A stretch of 64,000 bases of DNA from Streptomyces paludis. GTDB taxonomy: Bacteria > Actinomycetota > Actinomycetes > Streptomycetales > Streptomycetaceae. The stretch covers positions 4,774,001 to 4,838,000 of the forward strand of contig NZ_CP031194.1 in NCBI RefSeq assembly GCF_003344965.1. The letters run 5' to 3'. Positions 8,138-16,635 of this stretch are shown one piece after another. Numbering within the stretch: position 1 is the stretch's first letter; every line of letters begins with the position of its first letter. Under the pieces are notes generated by a model. That model saw only the letters and a list, made by a program, of their open reading frames with translations. It was not told the origin of the DNA and did not search any database. The translations under genes and the position numbers were made by a program.

Positions 8138-8908
8138 TCAGCTGGTACGGCCCTTGGCGTCGAACGCCTTCATCCGGTCGAACACGGCGTCGGCGGTGGG
8201 GTTGAGGATCTCGTCGACGATCCGGCCGTCCGCGAGGAAGATCACCCGGTTCGCGTACGAGGCGGCCGTGGCGTCGTGCGTCACCATGACCACGGTCTGG
8301 CCCATCTCCCGAACGGAGTTGCGAAGGAAGCCCAGCACCTCGGCGCCGGAGCGCGAGTCCAGGTTCCCGGTCGGCTCGTCACCGAAGATGATCTCCGGCC
8401 GCGCGGCCAGGGCGCGTGCCACCGCCACCCGCTGCTGCTGACCGCCGGACAGCTCCGTGGGCCGGTGGCCGAGCCGGTCGGCCAGCCCGATCATGCTGAT
8501 CACCTGGTCCAGCCACTGCTGGTCGGGCTTGCGGCCCGCGATGTCCATGGGGAGCGTGATGTTCTCCAGGGCCGTCAGCGTCGGCAGCAGGTTGAACGCC
8601 TGGAAGATGAAGCCGATCTTGTCCCGGCGCAACTTCGTGAGCTGCTTGTCCTTCAGCGTCGACAGCTCGGTGTCCCCGATCCGTACGGACCCGGAGCTGA
8701 AGCTGTCCAGTCCGGCCACGCAGTGCATGAGCGTGGACTTGCCCGAACCGGAGGGTCCCATGATCGCGGTGAACTCGCCCTGCCCGAAGTCCACGGACAC
8801 CTTGTCGAGCGCGACCACCTGGGTCTCGCCCATTCCGTAGACCTTCGACAGCTCGGAGGCGCGGGCGGCGACCGCGGTCGAGCGGGGGGCGATCTGAGTG
8901 GTGGTCAC
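8138..8908 (-). CDS. ABC transporter ATP-binding protein, MacB/LolD type
   Basis: 256 aa nucleotide-binding subunit. Walker A GPSGSGKST at residues 51-59, Q-loop IFQ with Gln103, signature LSGGQQ at 153-158, Walker B IIFGDE at 173-178 and the switch His211 are all intact. The GTG start at 8908 has AGGAG upstream (AGGAGATCCATCC-GTG). It is co-transcribed with the adjacent FtsX-type permease and powers it. As I recall, a pair of ABC genes of this kind lies beside bldA in other streptomycetes, which agrees with the tRNA found just upstream here. Confidence 0.92.
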   Translation of the reverse strand: MTTTQIAPRSTAVAARASELSKVYGMGETQVVALDKVSVDFGQGEFTAIMGPSGSGKSTLMHCVAGLDSFSSGSVRIGDTELSTLKDKQLTKLRRDKIGFIFQAFNLLPTLTALENITLPMDIAGRKPDQQWLDQVISMIGLADRLGHRPTELSGGQQQRVAVARALAARPEIIFGDEPTGNLDSRSGAEVLGFLRNSVREMGQTVVMVTHDATAASYANRVIFLADGRIVDEILNPTADAVFDRMKAFDAKGRTS

Positions 8909-9290
8909 GGATGGATCTCCTGTCGGACGGGCCGGCTGCGAGGACCCCTTCATCCTCGCCGCCCGTACGGACCGGAAGCGTCCCTCCCCGTGCCCGTTCC
9001 CGGTGCCCTCTTGAGTCTGACCGGAGGGCCGCGTTCTCCTCCTGCGGTATGACACGACCCCTGAGACGCGTACTCCGGCATGTCTGCTGCGTGACCGGGC
9101 GGCGACTTTTCGTCATTCCTGGGAGCCTCGTTACGAGATGCCCATGGGCGCCCGGCATGTGCCGATGGGCCGGTACGTGTCCTGACGCACCCTCAGACGT
9201 CAATAAAATAAGACAACATCGGGTAGGCACTCGGCTGTTCGAGTGGTGTGTCCCGATAGGCTCCTGTGCCAACGCGGCGTCGCGCGCCGT
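8909..9290. other. Intergenic region between the ABC operon and bldA
   Basis: This 382-bp divergent region should hold the ABC operon promoter (minus strand) and the bldA promoter (plus strand). An AT-rich island (AATAAAATAAGACAACAT, about 9202-9219) is conspicuous in this GC-rich genome. A -10-like TAGGCT at 9257-9262 is placed to start a bldA precursor about 20 nt before the mature tRNA. No protein gene is credible. Confidence 0.45.
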
Positions 9291-9373
9291 GCCCGGATGG
9301 TGGAATGCAGACACGGCGAGCTTAAACCTCGCTGCCCCTCGGGGGCGTGCCGGTTCAAGTCCGGCTCCGGGCA
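9291..9373 (+). tRNA. bldA: tRNA-Leu(UAA), bldA
   Basis: The 83-nt sequence folds as a class II tRNA: acceptor GCCCGGA pairs with TCCGGGC (9366-9372) followed by discriminator A; the anticodon stem GGCGAG/CTCGCT holds loop CTTAAAC with anticodon TAA at 9323-9325; a long variable arm GCCCC-TC-GGGGGC and T-arm GCCGG-TTCAAGT-CCGGC follow. CCA is not encoded. Anticodon UAA reads the leucine codon UUA, which is very rare in Streptomyces; this is the bldA tRNA required for aerial growth and secondary metabolism. Two genes in this same window (57065-60232 and 60803-61951) contain in-frame TTA codons and should depend on it. Confidence 0.97.
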
Positions 9374-9376
9374 CAT

Positions 9377-9396
9377 CACCGGCCTCCACCCCGGTG
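9377..9396 (+). terminator. Small hairpin just after bldA
   Basis: A 6-bp stem CACCGG/CCGGTG with an 8-nt loop begins 4 nt after the mature tRNA 3' end. It could end transcription or mark processing; it is weak and lacks a T-tract. Confidence 0.4.
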
Positions 9397-9458
9397 GCCC
9401 GGCGACTGGAATGACGCGTACATGACCCACTGAGGGCTCTCTGCGGCGGCATTCTGTC

Positions 9459-9472
9459 GTGATGTGTGTCAC
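9459..9472. promoter_or_regulatory. Crp-like palindrome upstream of the Bax-inhibitor gene
   Basis: GTGATGTGTGTCAC fits the Streptomyces Crp motif GTG-N6-GNCAC. It is 110 nt upstream of the start at 9582 and downstream of bldA. Binding is inferred from the motif only. Confidence 0.4.
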
Positions 9473-9581
9473 CCCCCTGAGTTGCGATTTGCGAAAGATC
9501 CTCCCCGAGCACTAGAGCGTAGCCTTTGCTCTCCCATTACTCTTGACGCAAGGCCGCGCTGGGTGGCCATGGAGGAGTGAG

Positions 9582-10445
9582 ATGAGGAGCAGTAACCCGG
9601 TCTTCTCGCGACGGGGCTTCAGCCGCGACAACGGCCACGCGGGCTTCAACGCGGCGCCGACGGCCGGGGGCCCCGCCGTAGGAACCAATCCGTACGCGAC
9701 CAACCCCTACGCGCCCCAGCAGGGCGCGCAGCTCGGTGGCCCGCAGGCGCCCACGCGCCCCGACGTCATGACGATCGACGACGTCGTGACGCGTACCGGC
9801 ATGACGCTGGGCACGGTCGTGCTCACCGCGGTCCTGTCGTGGGTCCTGCTGCCGGTCGACCCGGCCAACCTCAGCAAGTCGTTCGGGATCGCCATTGGCG
9901 CCTTCCTGGTGGCGATGGTCCTGTCGCTGGTCCAGGCGTTCAAGCGCAAGGCGTCCCCCGCGCTGATCCTGTCGTACGCCGCCTTCGAGGGTGTCTTCCT
10001 CGGCGTCATCAGCAGTGTGACAAGCACCTACGTCGCCGACGGCGTGGTGATCCAGGCGGTCATGGGCACGATGGCGGTCTTCGCCGGTGTCCTCTTCGCG
10101 TACAAGATGCGCTGGATCCGCGTCACCCAGCGCTTCTACGGCTTCGTGATGGCCGCGGCCATGGGCTTCATGCTCCTGATGGTCGCCAACATGCTGTTCA
10201 GCGTCTTCGGCGGCGGTGACGGCCTCGGCTTCCGCAGCGGCGGCCTCGGCATCCTCTTCGGTGTCATCGGCATCATCCTCGGCGCCTGCTTCCTCGCGCT
10301 CGACTTCAAGCAGGTCGAGGACGGCGTCGCGTACGGCGCTCCGCGCGAGGAGTCCTGGCTCGCGGCGTTCGGTCTCACCGTGACGCTGGTGTGGATCTAC
10401 ATGGAGATGCTGCGTCTCTTCACGATCCTGTCGGGCAACGACTAG
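9582..10445 (+). CDS. Bax inhibitor-1/YccA family membrane protein
   Basis: 287 aa. After a polar N-terminal region of about 60 residues (Asn/Gly/Pro-rich) come seven hydrophobic helices, beginning MTLGTVVLTAVLSWVLLPV and ending LTVTLVWIYMEMLRLFTIL, the layout of the UPF0005/TMBIM family. The conserved Asp pair near the end (ALDFKQVEDGV) corresponds to the pH-sensing Asp residues of BsYetJ-type calcium-leak channels. The start at 9582 is set by GGAGG-AGTGAG just upstream. In bacteria the family is linked to Ca2+ leak or FtsH-related membrane quality control; the role in Streptomyces is not established. A Crp-like site lies upstream and a strong hairpin follows. Confidence 0.88.
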   Translation: MRSSNPVFSRRGFSRDNGHAGFNAAPTAGGPAVGTNPYATNPYAPQQGAQLGGPQAPTRPDVMTIDDVVTRTGMTLGTVVLTAVLSWVLLPVDPANLSKSFGIAIGAFLVAMVLSLVQAFKRKASPALILSYAAFEGVFLGVISSVTSTYVADGVVIQAVMGTMAVFAGVLFAYKMRWIRVTQRFYGFVMAAAMGFMLLMVANMLFSVFGGGDGLGFRSGGLGILFGVIGIILGACFLALDFKQVEDGVAYGAPREESWLAAFGLTVTLVWIYMEMLRLFTILSGND

Positions 10446-10483
10446 CCGACCGTGAAGTGAAGACGGCGCGCGCCTGAAGCGCC

Positions 10484-10519
10484 GAAGGGGTCCGCGGGCT
10501 GTTGCCCGGGGACCCCTTC
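10484..10519 (+). terminator. Terminator after the Bax-inhibitor gene
   Basis: Stem GAAGGGGTCC/GGACCCCTTC with inner pairing GCGGG/CCCGG, followed by TTC. It lies between this gene and the convergent DUF4287 gene and may work in both directions. Confidence 0.75.
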
Positions 10520-10546
10520 TTCGTGTGCGGTGACTCGCGGTGGCCG

Positions 10547-10777
10547 CTATCGCAGCCGACGGGCCGCCCGCCGCAGGTCGTACTCGTGGACGATGGCCTT
10601 GGCGTGCCCGTAGGTGAGGTTGTGCTGGCTCCTGAGCCAGGCGACCTTCTCCTCGAACCGGAAAAGGGACGGGCCTTCCTCGACGGTGCGCAGCCAGTCG
10701 GAGATCTCGCGACCGGTGCAATGGGGGATACGGGCGAGGAGATTGCGATGGGTCTCTTCGGAGAAGACAAGGGACAT
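10547..10777 (-). CDS. DUF4287 domain protein
   Basis: 76 aa, starting MSLVFSEETHRNLLARIPHCTGREISDWL and ending AKAIVHEYDLRRAARRLR. The whole protein corresponds to DUF4287: a short helix with R/KIPxxTGR, an LR-x-HNLTYGHAKAIVHE block and a basic C-terminus. Some homologues carry an extra C-terminal domain that is absent here. Function is not known; no metal or catalytic motif is visible. It is a single-gene unit on the minus strand. Confidence 0.75.
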   Translation of the reverse strand: MSLVFSEETHRNLLARIPHCTGREISDWLRTVEEGPSLFRFEEKVAWLRSQHNLTYGHAKAIVHEYDLRRAARRLR

Positions 10778-10891
10778 CGGCGCCTCCGGACGCTCTACGC
10801 GAACTGGTCCTTAACGCCCACCGTGCCCCAGTGCCGGGCCGATGGCAAGGTCTGTTCGCCACTCTTCTCGGCCGGGCGCTAAGGTCTGGCC

Positions 10892-11221
10892 GTGCTCGAC
10901 ACCACGCCGCTGACGGCTGCCACGGACCGATTCGCCGACCGGCTGCGCGCCGCGCCGCAGAGCCGGCTCCAGCAGGGCGCCGCCGCGGCGGCACTGGCCC
11001 TCGCCAGGGATCTCTCCGTACGGGCCCAGCGGCTCGACGCCGCCGGCGGGGACGGCGGCGAGCCGCGGATCATGCCGGACGCCGGGGTCTTCGTCGTCGC
11101 GGACCAGCTCACCGTCGCCGCCGAGGACCTCGCGGAGGCACTGCGAACGGCCCCGTCCCGGAGGGAGCTGGACGAGGCCGTGCGGTCGGTCGGGGAAGCG
11201 GCGGCTAGAGCGAGGCTATGA
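10892..11221 (+). CDS. Small hypothetical protein, helical
   Basis: 109 aa from a GTG start. The protein is Ala/Arg/Leu-rich and predicted helical throughout with no membrane segment and no catalytic motif; LQQGAAAAALALARDLSVRAQRLDAAGGD and a second helix ADQLTVAAEDLAEALRTAP suggest a helical bundle. The last 17 bp overlap the 3' end of the convergent minus-strand gene, so the two transcripts are complementary at their ends. I do not recognise a family. Confidence 0.55.
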   Translation: MLDTTPLTAATDRFADRLRAAPQSRLQQGAAAAALALARDLSVRAQRLDAAGGDGGEPRIMPDAGVFVVADQLTVAAEDLAEALRTAPSRRELDEAVRSVGEAAARARL

Positions 11222-12143
11222 CCCGGTCCGCGAGGATGTAGATGTGCCCGGCCTGCCCGGCGTCCTCGCCGCAGGCGAAGGTCAGCGCGTACGCGCCGGA
11301 GATACCGGAGCCGCCCAGCAGGAACGGGGCCGCACCGGCCCGCAGCGCCTCCGCGAGCCGCTCGGCGGTCTCACGGTGGCCCGGGGTCATGCAGAGCGTC
11401 GTACCGTCCGCGAAGACATACACGTCGAGCGTGCCCAGCGGGCCCGGCCGGACGTCCGCGAGCGCCGTGCGGGTCTCGGCCAGCTCCTCCAGCCGTGCGA
11501 CGGTCCGCTCGTAGTCGGTGACGACGGGCGTGCGGACCGGGACGAAGTCCGGGTGCGAGGGGTGGCGGCGCCGGGCGGCGGCCAGTTCGGCCGAGTCCTC
11601 GGCGTACTCGGCCGCCTCGCCGTGACCGCCCACCTCGGTCAGCTCCGGGTAGTCGGCGAAGTCAGTGAAGTCGGTGAACTCGTCCAGCAGCCCGTCGAGC
11701 GAGTCGGGACCGACGCCGTCGGCACCCATGCCGTCCGCCCCGTCGTGCGGGCGCGGCGTCTCCAGCCCGGCGAAGTCGGCCTGTCGCGGTACGTAGAAGG
11801 GCGTGTCCTCGGTGCCGAGCCCCGCGAGGCCGCCCAGCATCGCCGGGGGCGTGTCGGACGCGTCCCGGGCCTCCTGCGCGGCCCAGAAGGCACGCGCCTC
11901 GGCCAGCTCGCGCTCGCGCTCCTCGGCGAGGGCCTCGGCGACCGCGGTCCGTATGGCGTGCGTCTCGACGGGGTGCGTTCTGGCCTGGGGTACGGACGCG
12001 GTGAGACCGCCCGGGTTCGCCGCCAGTTCCGCGCGCAGGGCGCTGACCTGCCGACGCAGCACATGAGCGGCGTGCAGGGCAGCGACGCCCACGGCCGTGG
12101 CGGCGGCCGTGGTCAGCAGCAGGGCAAGAGACATGGCGCTCAC
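11205..12143 (-). CDS. Hypothetical single-pass membrane protein
   Basis: 312 aa. An N-terminal hydrophobic helix (SLALLLTTAAATAVGVAALHAAHVL) anchors a cytoplasmic coiled-coil-like stretch (VSALRAELAA, then EERERELAEARAFWAAQE), an acidic disordered middle rich in Asp/Glu/Gly, and a conserved-looking C-terminal module from about residue 205 (VTDYERTVARLEELAET to GHIYILADRVIASL) that contains TLDVYVFADGTTLCMTPGHRETAERLAEAL. The GTG start at 12143 has GGGAG 6 nt upstream. The C-terminal module resembles small alpha/beta roadblock-like folds, but that is only an impression. Function unknown. Confidence 0.65.
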   Translation of the reverse strand: MSAMSLALLLTTAAATAVGVAALHAAHVLRRQVSALRAELAANPGGLTASVPQARTHPVETHAIRTAVAEALAEERERELAEARAFWAAQEARDASDTPPAMLGGLAGLGTEDTPFYVPRQADFAGLETPRPHDGADGMGADGVGPDSLDGLLDEFTDFTDFADYPELTEVGGHGEAAEYAEDSAELAAARRRHPSHPDFVPVRTPVVTDYERTVARLEELAETRTALADVRPGPLGTLDVYVFADGTTLCMTPGHRETAERLAEALRAGAAPFLLGGSGISGAYALTFACGEDAGQAGHIYILADRVIASL

Positions 12144-12476
12144 TGACTACTCCCGTTCCGATCGATACCCCCGACTTCCTACCTCAGCTTGTCGTGAGCC
12201 CGTGCCCACCGTCAGTGCATTACGTCACGAATTGGACAGGTCTTTGGGCCTTATGTTTCGTCCGCGTACCGGGCTGACCTGGGAAAACGAATCTCCCCCG
12301 GGACTAGGTCACATCCTGGGGGAGATTCAGTCACGACTGGGGATCGGTGGGGCGGAACGGTGCTTTTCGGTACGGCGCGATTACGGTGCGCGACGCCGGG
12401 CCGGGACCGGCATCGCGCAAGGCTCAGCTCAGGCGCTCGTGTTCGTGGTCGCGCTGAGCTTCGCCTCCGCTGCGGC
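12144..12476. other. Intergenic region upstream of the single-pass membrane protein
   Basis: Contains the promoter region of the gene ending at 11205 on its left side and, on its right side, sequence downstream of the thiolase. Apart from the hairpin at 12290-12327 and GC-rich direct repeats GCTCAGCTCAG around 12420-12486, nothing is recognised. Confidence 0.45.
12290..12327. terminator. Hairpin, probable thiolase terminator
   Basis: A perfect 10-bp stem AATCTCCCCC/GGGGGAGATT with an 18-nt loop, about 150 nt after the thiolase stop on the minus strand. A/T at the stem ends makes it plausible in either direction. Confidence 0.55.
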
Positions 12477-13697
12477 TCAGCTCAGCCGCTCGATGACCAT
12501 GGCCATGCCCTGGCCCCCGCCCACGCACATCGTCTCCAGCCCGAACTGCTTGTCGTGGAACTGGAGGCTGTTGATCAGGGTGCCGGTGATCCGCGCGCCG
12601 GTCATCCCGAAGGGGTGGCCGACGGCGATGGCGCCGCCGTTCACGTTCAGCTTCTCCAGCGGGACGCCCAGGTCCCGGTACGAGGGGATCACCTGCGCGG
12701 CGAACGCCTCGTTGATCTCGACCAGGTCGATGTCGTCGATGGTCAGCCCGGCGCGCCCGAGCGCCTGGCGGGACGCCTCGACCGGCCCGTAGCCCATGAT
12801 CTCCGGCGAGAGACCGGTGACGCCGGTGGACACGATCCGGGCCAGCGGGGTCAGCCCCAGCTCGCGCGCCTTGGTGTCGGACATGATCACGAGCGCGGCG
12901 GCGCCGTCGTTGAGCGGGCAGCAGTTGCCGGCCGTGATCAGGCCATCGGGGCGGAAGACCGGCTTGAGGCCCTGGGTGCCCTCCAGGGTGATGCCGGGGC
13001 GCGGGCCGTCGTCCGCCGTGACCACGGTGCCGTCCGGGGTCGTCACGGGCGTGATCTCGCGCTCCCAGAAGCCGTTCTTGATGGCCTCTTCGGCGAGGTT
13101 CTGCGACCGTACGCCGAACTCGTCCATCTCCCGGCGCGTTACGCCCTTCAGCCGGGCCAGGTTCTCCGCCGTCTGGCCCATCGCGATGTACGCGTCGGGG
13201 ACGAGCCCGTCCTCGCGCGGGTCGTGCCATCCGGCGCCCTCGCTCGCCGCGACGGCGGCGGTCCTGGCCTCGGCGTCGGCGAAGAGCGGGTTGTGGGTGT
13301 CGGGCAGGCCGTCCGAGCTGCCCTTGACCGAGCGCGAGACCATCTCGACGCCCGCGGAGATGAAGACATCGCCCTCGCCGGCCTTGATGGCGTGCAGCGC
13401 CATCCGGGAGGTCTGGAGCGACGAGGAGCAGTAACGGGTGATGGTGCAGCCCGGGAGATGGTCCATCCCGAGCTGTACGGCGACGATCCGGCCCAGGTTG
13501 TGGCCCTGCTCGCCGCCGGGGAGGCCGCAGCCGAGCATCAGGTCGTCGATGTCGAGCGGGTCCAGTTCGGGGATCTTGGCGAGCGCGGCCTCGATGATCG
13601 TGGCGGTCAGGTCATCGGGCCGCAGCTCCTTCAGTGAGCCCTTGAAGGCCCGGCCGATGGGGGAACGGGCGGCAGAGACGATCACGGCTTCTGGCAT
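12477..13697 (-). CDS. Acetyl-CoA C-acyltransferase (thiolase)
   Basis: 406 aa, the usual length for a thiolase. The acyl-accepting Cys is C90 in RYCSSSLQ; the C-terminal catalytic motifs GHPFGMTGAR (His) and CVGGGQGMAMV (Cys) are intact, and NGGAIAVGHP is present. It catalyses reversible acetyl transfer between acyl-CoAs, in fatty acid degradation or acetoacetyl-CoA formation. The ATG at 13697 is preferred to the GTG immediately upstream because GGAGCC gives 5-nt spacing to the ATG but only 2 nt to the GTG. It is monocistronic; the upstream neighbour is an SGNH hydrolase in the same direction, 79 nt away. Confidence 0.93.
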   Translation of the reverse strand: MPEAVIVSAARSPIGRAFKGSLKELRPDDLTATIIEAALAKIPELDPLDIDDLMLGCGLPGGEQGHNLGRIVAVQLGMDHLPGCTITRYCSSSLQTSRMALHAIKAGEGDVFISAGVEMVSRSVKGSSDGLPDTHNPLFADAEARTAAVAASEGAGWHDPREDGLVPDAYIAMGQTAENLARLKGVTRREMDEFGVRSQNLAEEAIKNGFWEREITPVTTPDGTVVTADDGPRPGITLEGTQGLKPVFRPDGLITAGNCCPLNDGAAALVIMSDTKARELGLTPLARIVSTGVTGLSPEIMGYGPVEASRQALGRAGLTIDDIDLVEINEAFAAQVIPSYRDLGVPLEKLNVNGGAIAVGHPFGMTGARITGTLINSLQFHDKQFGLETMCVGGGQGMAMVIERLS

Positions 13698-13776
13698 CAC
13701 GGCTCCATGGGACGGAAAGCGGGTCGGGCGGAAAGGGCAGGCCCGAGGGGGAAGTTACCCGCACGTAGGGGGTGGG

Positions 13777-14913
13777 TCACTGGTGCGGACGTGTGATGCG
13801 GGACTCTTTTCTAAGCGCTTGCTCAGGATGGTCGCTCCCGTCCCCGCGACGCTCTCCGTGGTCCCGGCGGCCCTCCCCGTCGTCCCGGCCGTCCTCCCCG
13901 CCGTCCCCGTGCTCCGTGCCCGTCCGCTCGTCCGCCGTCGGCAGCAGATGCCGCCGTCTGCGGTGCTTGAGCATGGCCCAGGGCGCCCGTACCCCCGCGA
14001 CCTCCGTGCCCGCCTGGGCCGCCGCCGCCGAGGCGGCCTTCGCCACCGTCAGCATGTCCTCGTCACGGGACGCGTCCAGATGGTCGGTCTCGGGCCACAG
14101 GCCCAGCACCGCGCAGAGCGTCGGCAGCATCGCCATCGCGGCGGTCGCGTACCCCTCCGCCGAAGGGTGGTAGTTGTCCGGACCGAACAGCTCCCGCGGA
14201 TTCGCCGCGAACTCCGGGCCCAGCAGATCGCCCAGCGAGACCGTACGGCCGCCCTGCTCGACCGTGACGATCGTCTGCGCGGCGGCCAGCTGCCGGCTCA
14301 CCCGGCGGGCCACCCAGCGCAGCGGCTGGTACACCGGCTCGATCGTGCCCAGGTCCGGGCAGGTGCCGACGACCACCTCCGCCCCCGTCGTCCGCAGCCG
14401 CCGTACCGCCGCCGCCAGACAGCGGACGGACTCGGTCGCGGCCATCCGGTGTGTGACGTCGTTCGCCCCGATCATGATCACGCAGACGTCCGGGGTGTGT
14501 GACGTCGCCGACAGCAGCTGGGTCACCTGCCGCTCCAGATCGTCCGACCGTGCCCCGGGCAGCGCCACGTTCCGCAGGTCCACCGGGCGCTCCGCGACCG
14601 CCGCCAGCCCCGACGCCAGCAGTGCCCCCGGGGTCTGCCCGGCCCGCCGCACCCCCTGGCCGGCCGCCGTGGAGTCGCCCAGCATGCCCATCCGCAGCGG
14701 TTCCGTATGCCCGAACGCCAGTCCGTACCAGCCGTCCCCGCGCGGCGGTACGGGGGCGGTCCCGCCGCCCACCGAGCGCTTCGCGAGCTGGACCTCGGCC
14801 AGCAGCACCCCGACGCCCGCCGCGCCCAGCAGCCCGATGCTGCCGCCGCCGTAGGCCGCGCCCGCGGCGATCCGCCGCGCCACCCTCGCCCTCGACACCG
14901 TCCGGGTCACCAC
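13777..14913 (-). CDS. SGNH/GDSL-family hydrolase, membrane anchored
   Basis: 378 aa. An N-terminal hydrophobic stretch (GGGSIGLLGAAGVGVLLAE) anchors or exports the protein. All SGNH blocks are visible: block I GMLGDSTAAG with nucleophile Ser81, block II GARSDDL with Gly, block III IGANDVTH with Asn152, and block V DNYHPS with Asp248 and His251. These enzymes are esterases or lipases acting on acyl or acetyl esters. The last 55 residues are a charged, probably disordered Arg/Glu/Asp/Gly tail. Start is the GTG pair at 14913/14910; the second has slightly better spacing to GGAAG. It is transcribed divergently from the cbs gene. Confidence 0.85.
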   Translation of the reverse strand: MVTRTVSRARVARRIAAGAAYGGGSIGLLGAAGVGVLLAEVQLAKRSVGGGTAPVPPRGDGWYGLAFGHTEPLRMGMLGDSTAAGQGVRRAGQTPGALLASGLAAVAERPVDLRNVALPGARSDDLERQVTQLLSATSHTPDVCVIMIGANDVTHRMAATESVRCLAAAVRRLRTTGAEVVVGTCPDLGTIEPVYQPLRWVARRVSRQLAAAQTIVTVEQGGRTVSLGDLLGPEFAANPRELFGPDNYHPSAEGYATAAMAMLPTLCAVLGLWPETDHLDASRDEDMLTVAKAASAAAAQAGTEVAGVRAPWAMLKHRRRRHLLPTADERTGTEHGDGGEDGRDDGEGRRDHGERRGDGSDHPEQALRKESRITRPHQ

Positions 14914-15042
14914 CTTCCGTCTTCCCGTTCCGCCTCCGTGCGCGTACGCGTACCAGCTAACTGCCCCGTAAGGACCGTCGCCCAATCTCACCCGCGGGCG
15001 CATACGCTGGCCGGACCATCACGGAGACCCCGGAGACATACG

Positions 15043-16437
15043 GTGCAATTCCACGACTCGATGATCAGTCTGGTTGGCAATACCCCGCTGCTGAAGCTGA
15101 CCAGCGTGACCGAAGGCATTCAGGCGACAGTCCTGGCCAAGGTCGAATACTTCAACCCCGGCGGTTCGGTGAAGGACCGGATCGCCCTGCGCATGATCGA
15201 GGCCGCGGAGGAGAGCGGGGAGCTGCGCCCCGGCGGCACGATCGTCGAGCCGACGAGCGGCAACACGGGCGTCGGGCTCGCCATCGTGGCCCAGCGGAAG
15301 GGCTACAAGTGCATCTTCGTCTGCCCGGACAAGGTCTCCACGGACAAGATCAATGTGCTGCGTGCGTACGGCGCCGAGGTCGTCGTCTGCCCCACGGCGG
15401 TCGACCCCGAGCACCCCGACTCGTACTACAACGTCTCCGACCGGCTGGTCCGGGAGACGCCCGGCGCCTGGAAGCCCGACCAGTACAGCAACCCGAACAA
15501 CCCGCGCTCGCACTACGAGACCACCGGTCCCGAACTGTGGAAGCAGACGGACGGCCGGATCACCCACTTCGTCGCGGGCGTCGGCACGGGCGGCACCATC
15601 TCCGGCACCGGCCGCTTCCTCAAGGAGGCCAGTGACGGGCGGGTACGGATCGTCGGCGCCGACCCCGAGGGCTCGGTCTACTCCGGCGGCTCCGGACGGC
15701 CGTATCTGGTCGAGGGCGTCGGCGAGGACTTCTGGCCGACCGCGTACGACCGTACGGTGACGGACGAGATCGTCGCCGTGTCCGACAAGGACTCGTTCCA
15801 GATGACCCGGCGCCTCGCCAAGGAGGAGGGCCTGCTCGTCGGCGGCTCCTGCGGCATGGCGGTGGTCGCCGCGCTGAAGGTGGCGGAGGGGCTCGGGCCC
15901 GACGATGTCGTGGTCGTCCTGCTGCCGGACAGCGGCCGGGGCTACCTCAGCAAGATCTTCAACGACGAGTGGATGAACGACTACGGCTTCCTCGACCACA
16001 GCGGGGACGCGCCGCGCGTCGCGGACGTGCTCCAGCACAAGGCGGGCCCCATCCCGACCCTGGTGCACATGCACCCCGAGGAGACGGTCGGCGAGGCCAT
16101 CGAGGTGCTGCGGGAGTACGGCGTCTCCCAGATGCCGATCGTGAAGCCGGGCGCCGGCCACCCGGACGTGATGGCCGCCGAGGTCATCGGCTCCGTGGTG
16201 GAGCGGGAGCTGCTCGACGCGCTCTTCACCCGGCGCGCCGCGCTCGGCGACCCGCTGGAGAAGCACATGTCGGCGCCGCTGCCGCAGGTCGGCTCCGGCG
16301 AACCGGTGGCCGATCTGATGGCGGTCCTGAGCGGCTCCGACGCGTCGGACGCGGCGATCGTGCTGGTGGAGGGCAAGCCGACCGGCGTCGTGAGCAGGCA
16401 GGATCTGCTCGCGTTCCTCTCGAAGGACGCGAAGTAG
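15043..16437 (+). CDS. cbs: Cystathionine beta-synthase
   Basis: 464 aa fold-type II PLP enzyme making cystathionine from serine and homocysteine (reverse transsulfuration). PLP-binding Lys44 is in NPGGSVKDRIALRM; the phosphate-binding loop TSGNTG and the glycine-rich GTGGTISGTG motif follow. Residues about 335-460 form a tandem CBS (Bateman) module (IPTLVHMHPEETVGEAIEVL and later VLVEGKPTGVVSRQDLLAFL), which in eukaryotic enzymes gives SAM regulation. The GTG start has GGAG 8 nt upstream. It is alone in its unit, with the SGNH gene divergent across 129 bp. A cysteine synthase identity is possible but the C-terminal CBS pair favours cystathionine beta-synthase. Confidence 0.92.
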   Translation: MQFHDSMISLVGNTPLLKLTSVTEGIQATVLAKVEYFNPGGSVKDRIALRMIEAAEESGELRPGGTIVEPTSGNTGVGLAIVAQRKGYKCIFVCPDKVSTDKINVLRAYGAEVVVCPTAVDPEHPDSYYNVSDRLVRETPGAWKPDQYSNPNNPRSHYETTGPELWKQTDGRITHFVAGVGTGGTISGTGRFLKEASDGRVRIVGADPEGSVYSGGSGRPYLVEGVGEDFWPTAYDRTVTDEIVAVSDKDSFQMTRRLAKEEGLLVGGSCGMAVVAALKVAEGLGPDDVVVVLLPDSGRGYLSKIFNDEWMNDYGFLDHSGDAPRVADVLQHKAGPIPTLVHMHPEETVGEAIEVLREYGVSQMPIVKPGAGHPDVMAAEVIGSVVERELLDALFTRRAALGDPLEKHMSAPLPQVGSGEPVADLMAVLSGSDASDAAIVLVEGKPTGVVSRQDLLAFLSKDAK

Positions 16438-16635
16438 CCACGCGGAGGGGTTATCCGGCCACCGGACCCGCGGGTTCGCGAAAGTGGTACGAGCGCGACA
16501 CGTCCGCGCAGCACCGCCTTAACACGCGTACGGCACATTGGTTGTTGTCGGCGTCAAGGACTTCCGGAGCGGCTCCCGGACCTCCATGGACGCCCGGACA
16601 CGTCAGCCGGCCCTGACCCGGAGCGTGTCCCTCGC

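Noticed and set aside
5361..8441. A 1026-codon frame antisense to the ABC permease
   Set aside because: Same GC artefact; the Asp/Gly/Arg/Gln-rich translation is unlike a real protein.
13427..13440. Reverse-complement TTA in the thiolase gene as a bldA codon
   Set aside because: It spans codons CGT and TAC (Arg-Tyr) and is out of frame; similar out-of-frame TTA occurs in the SDR, GMC and DoxX genes.
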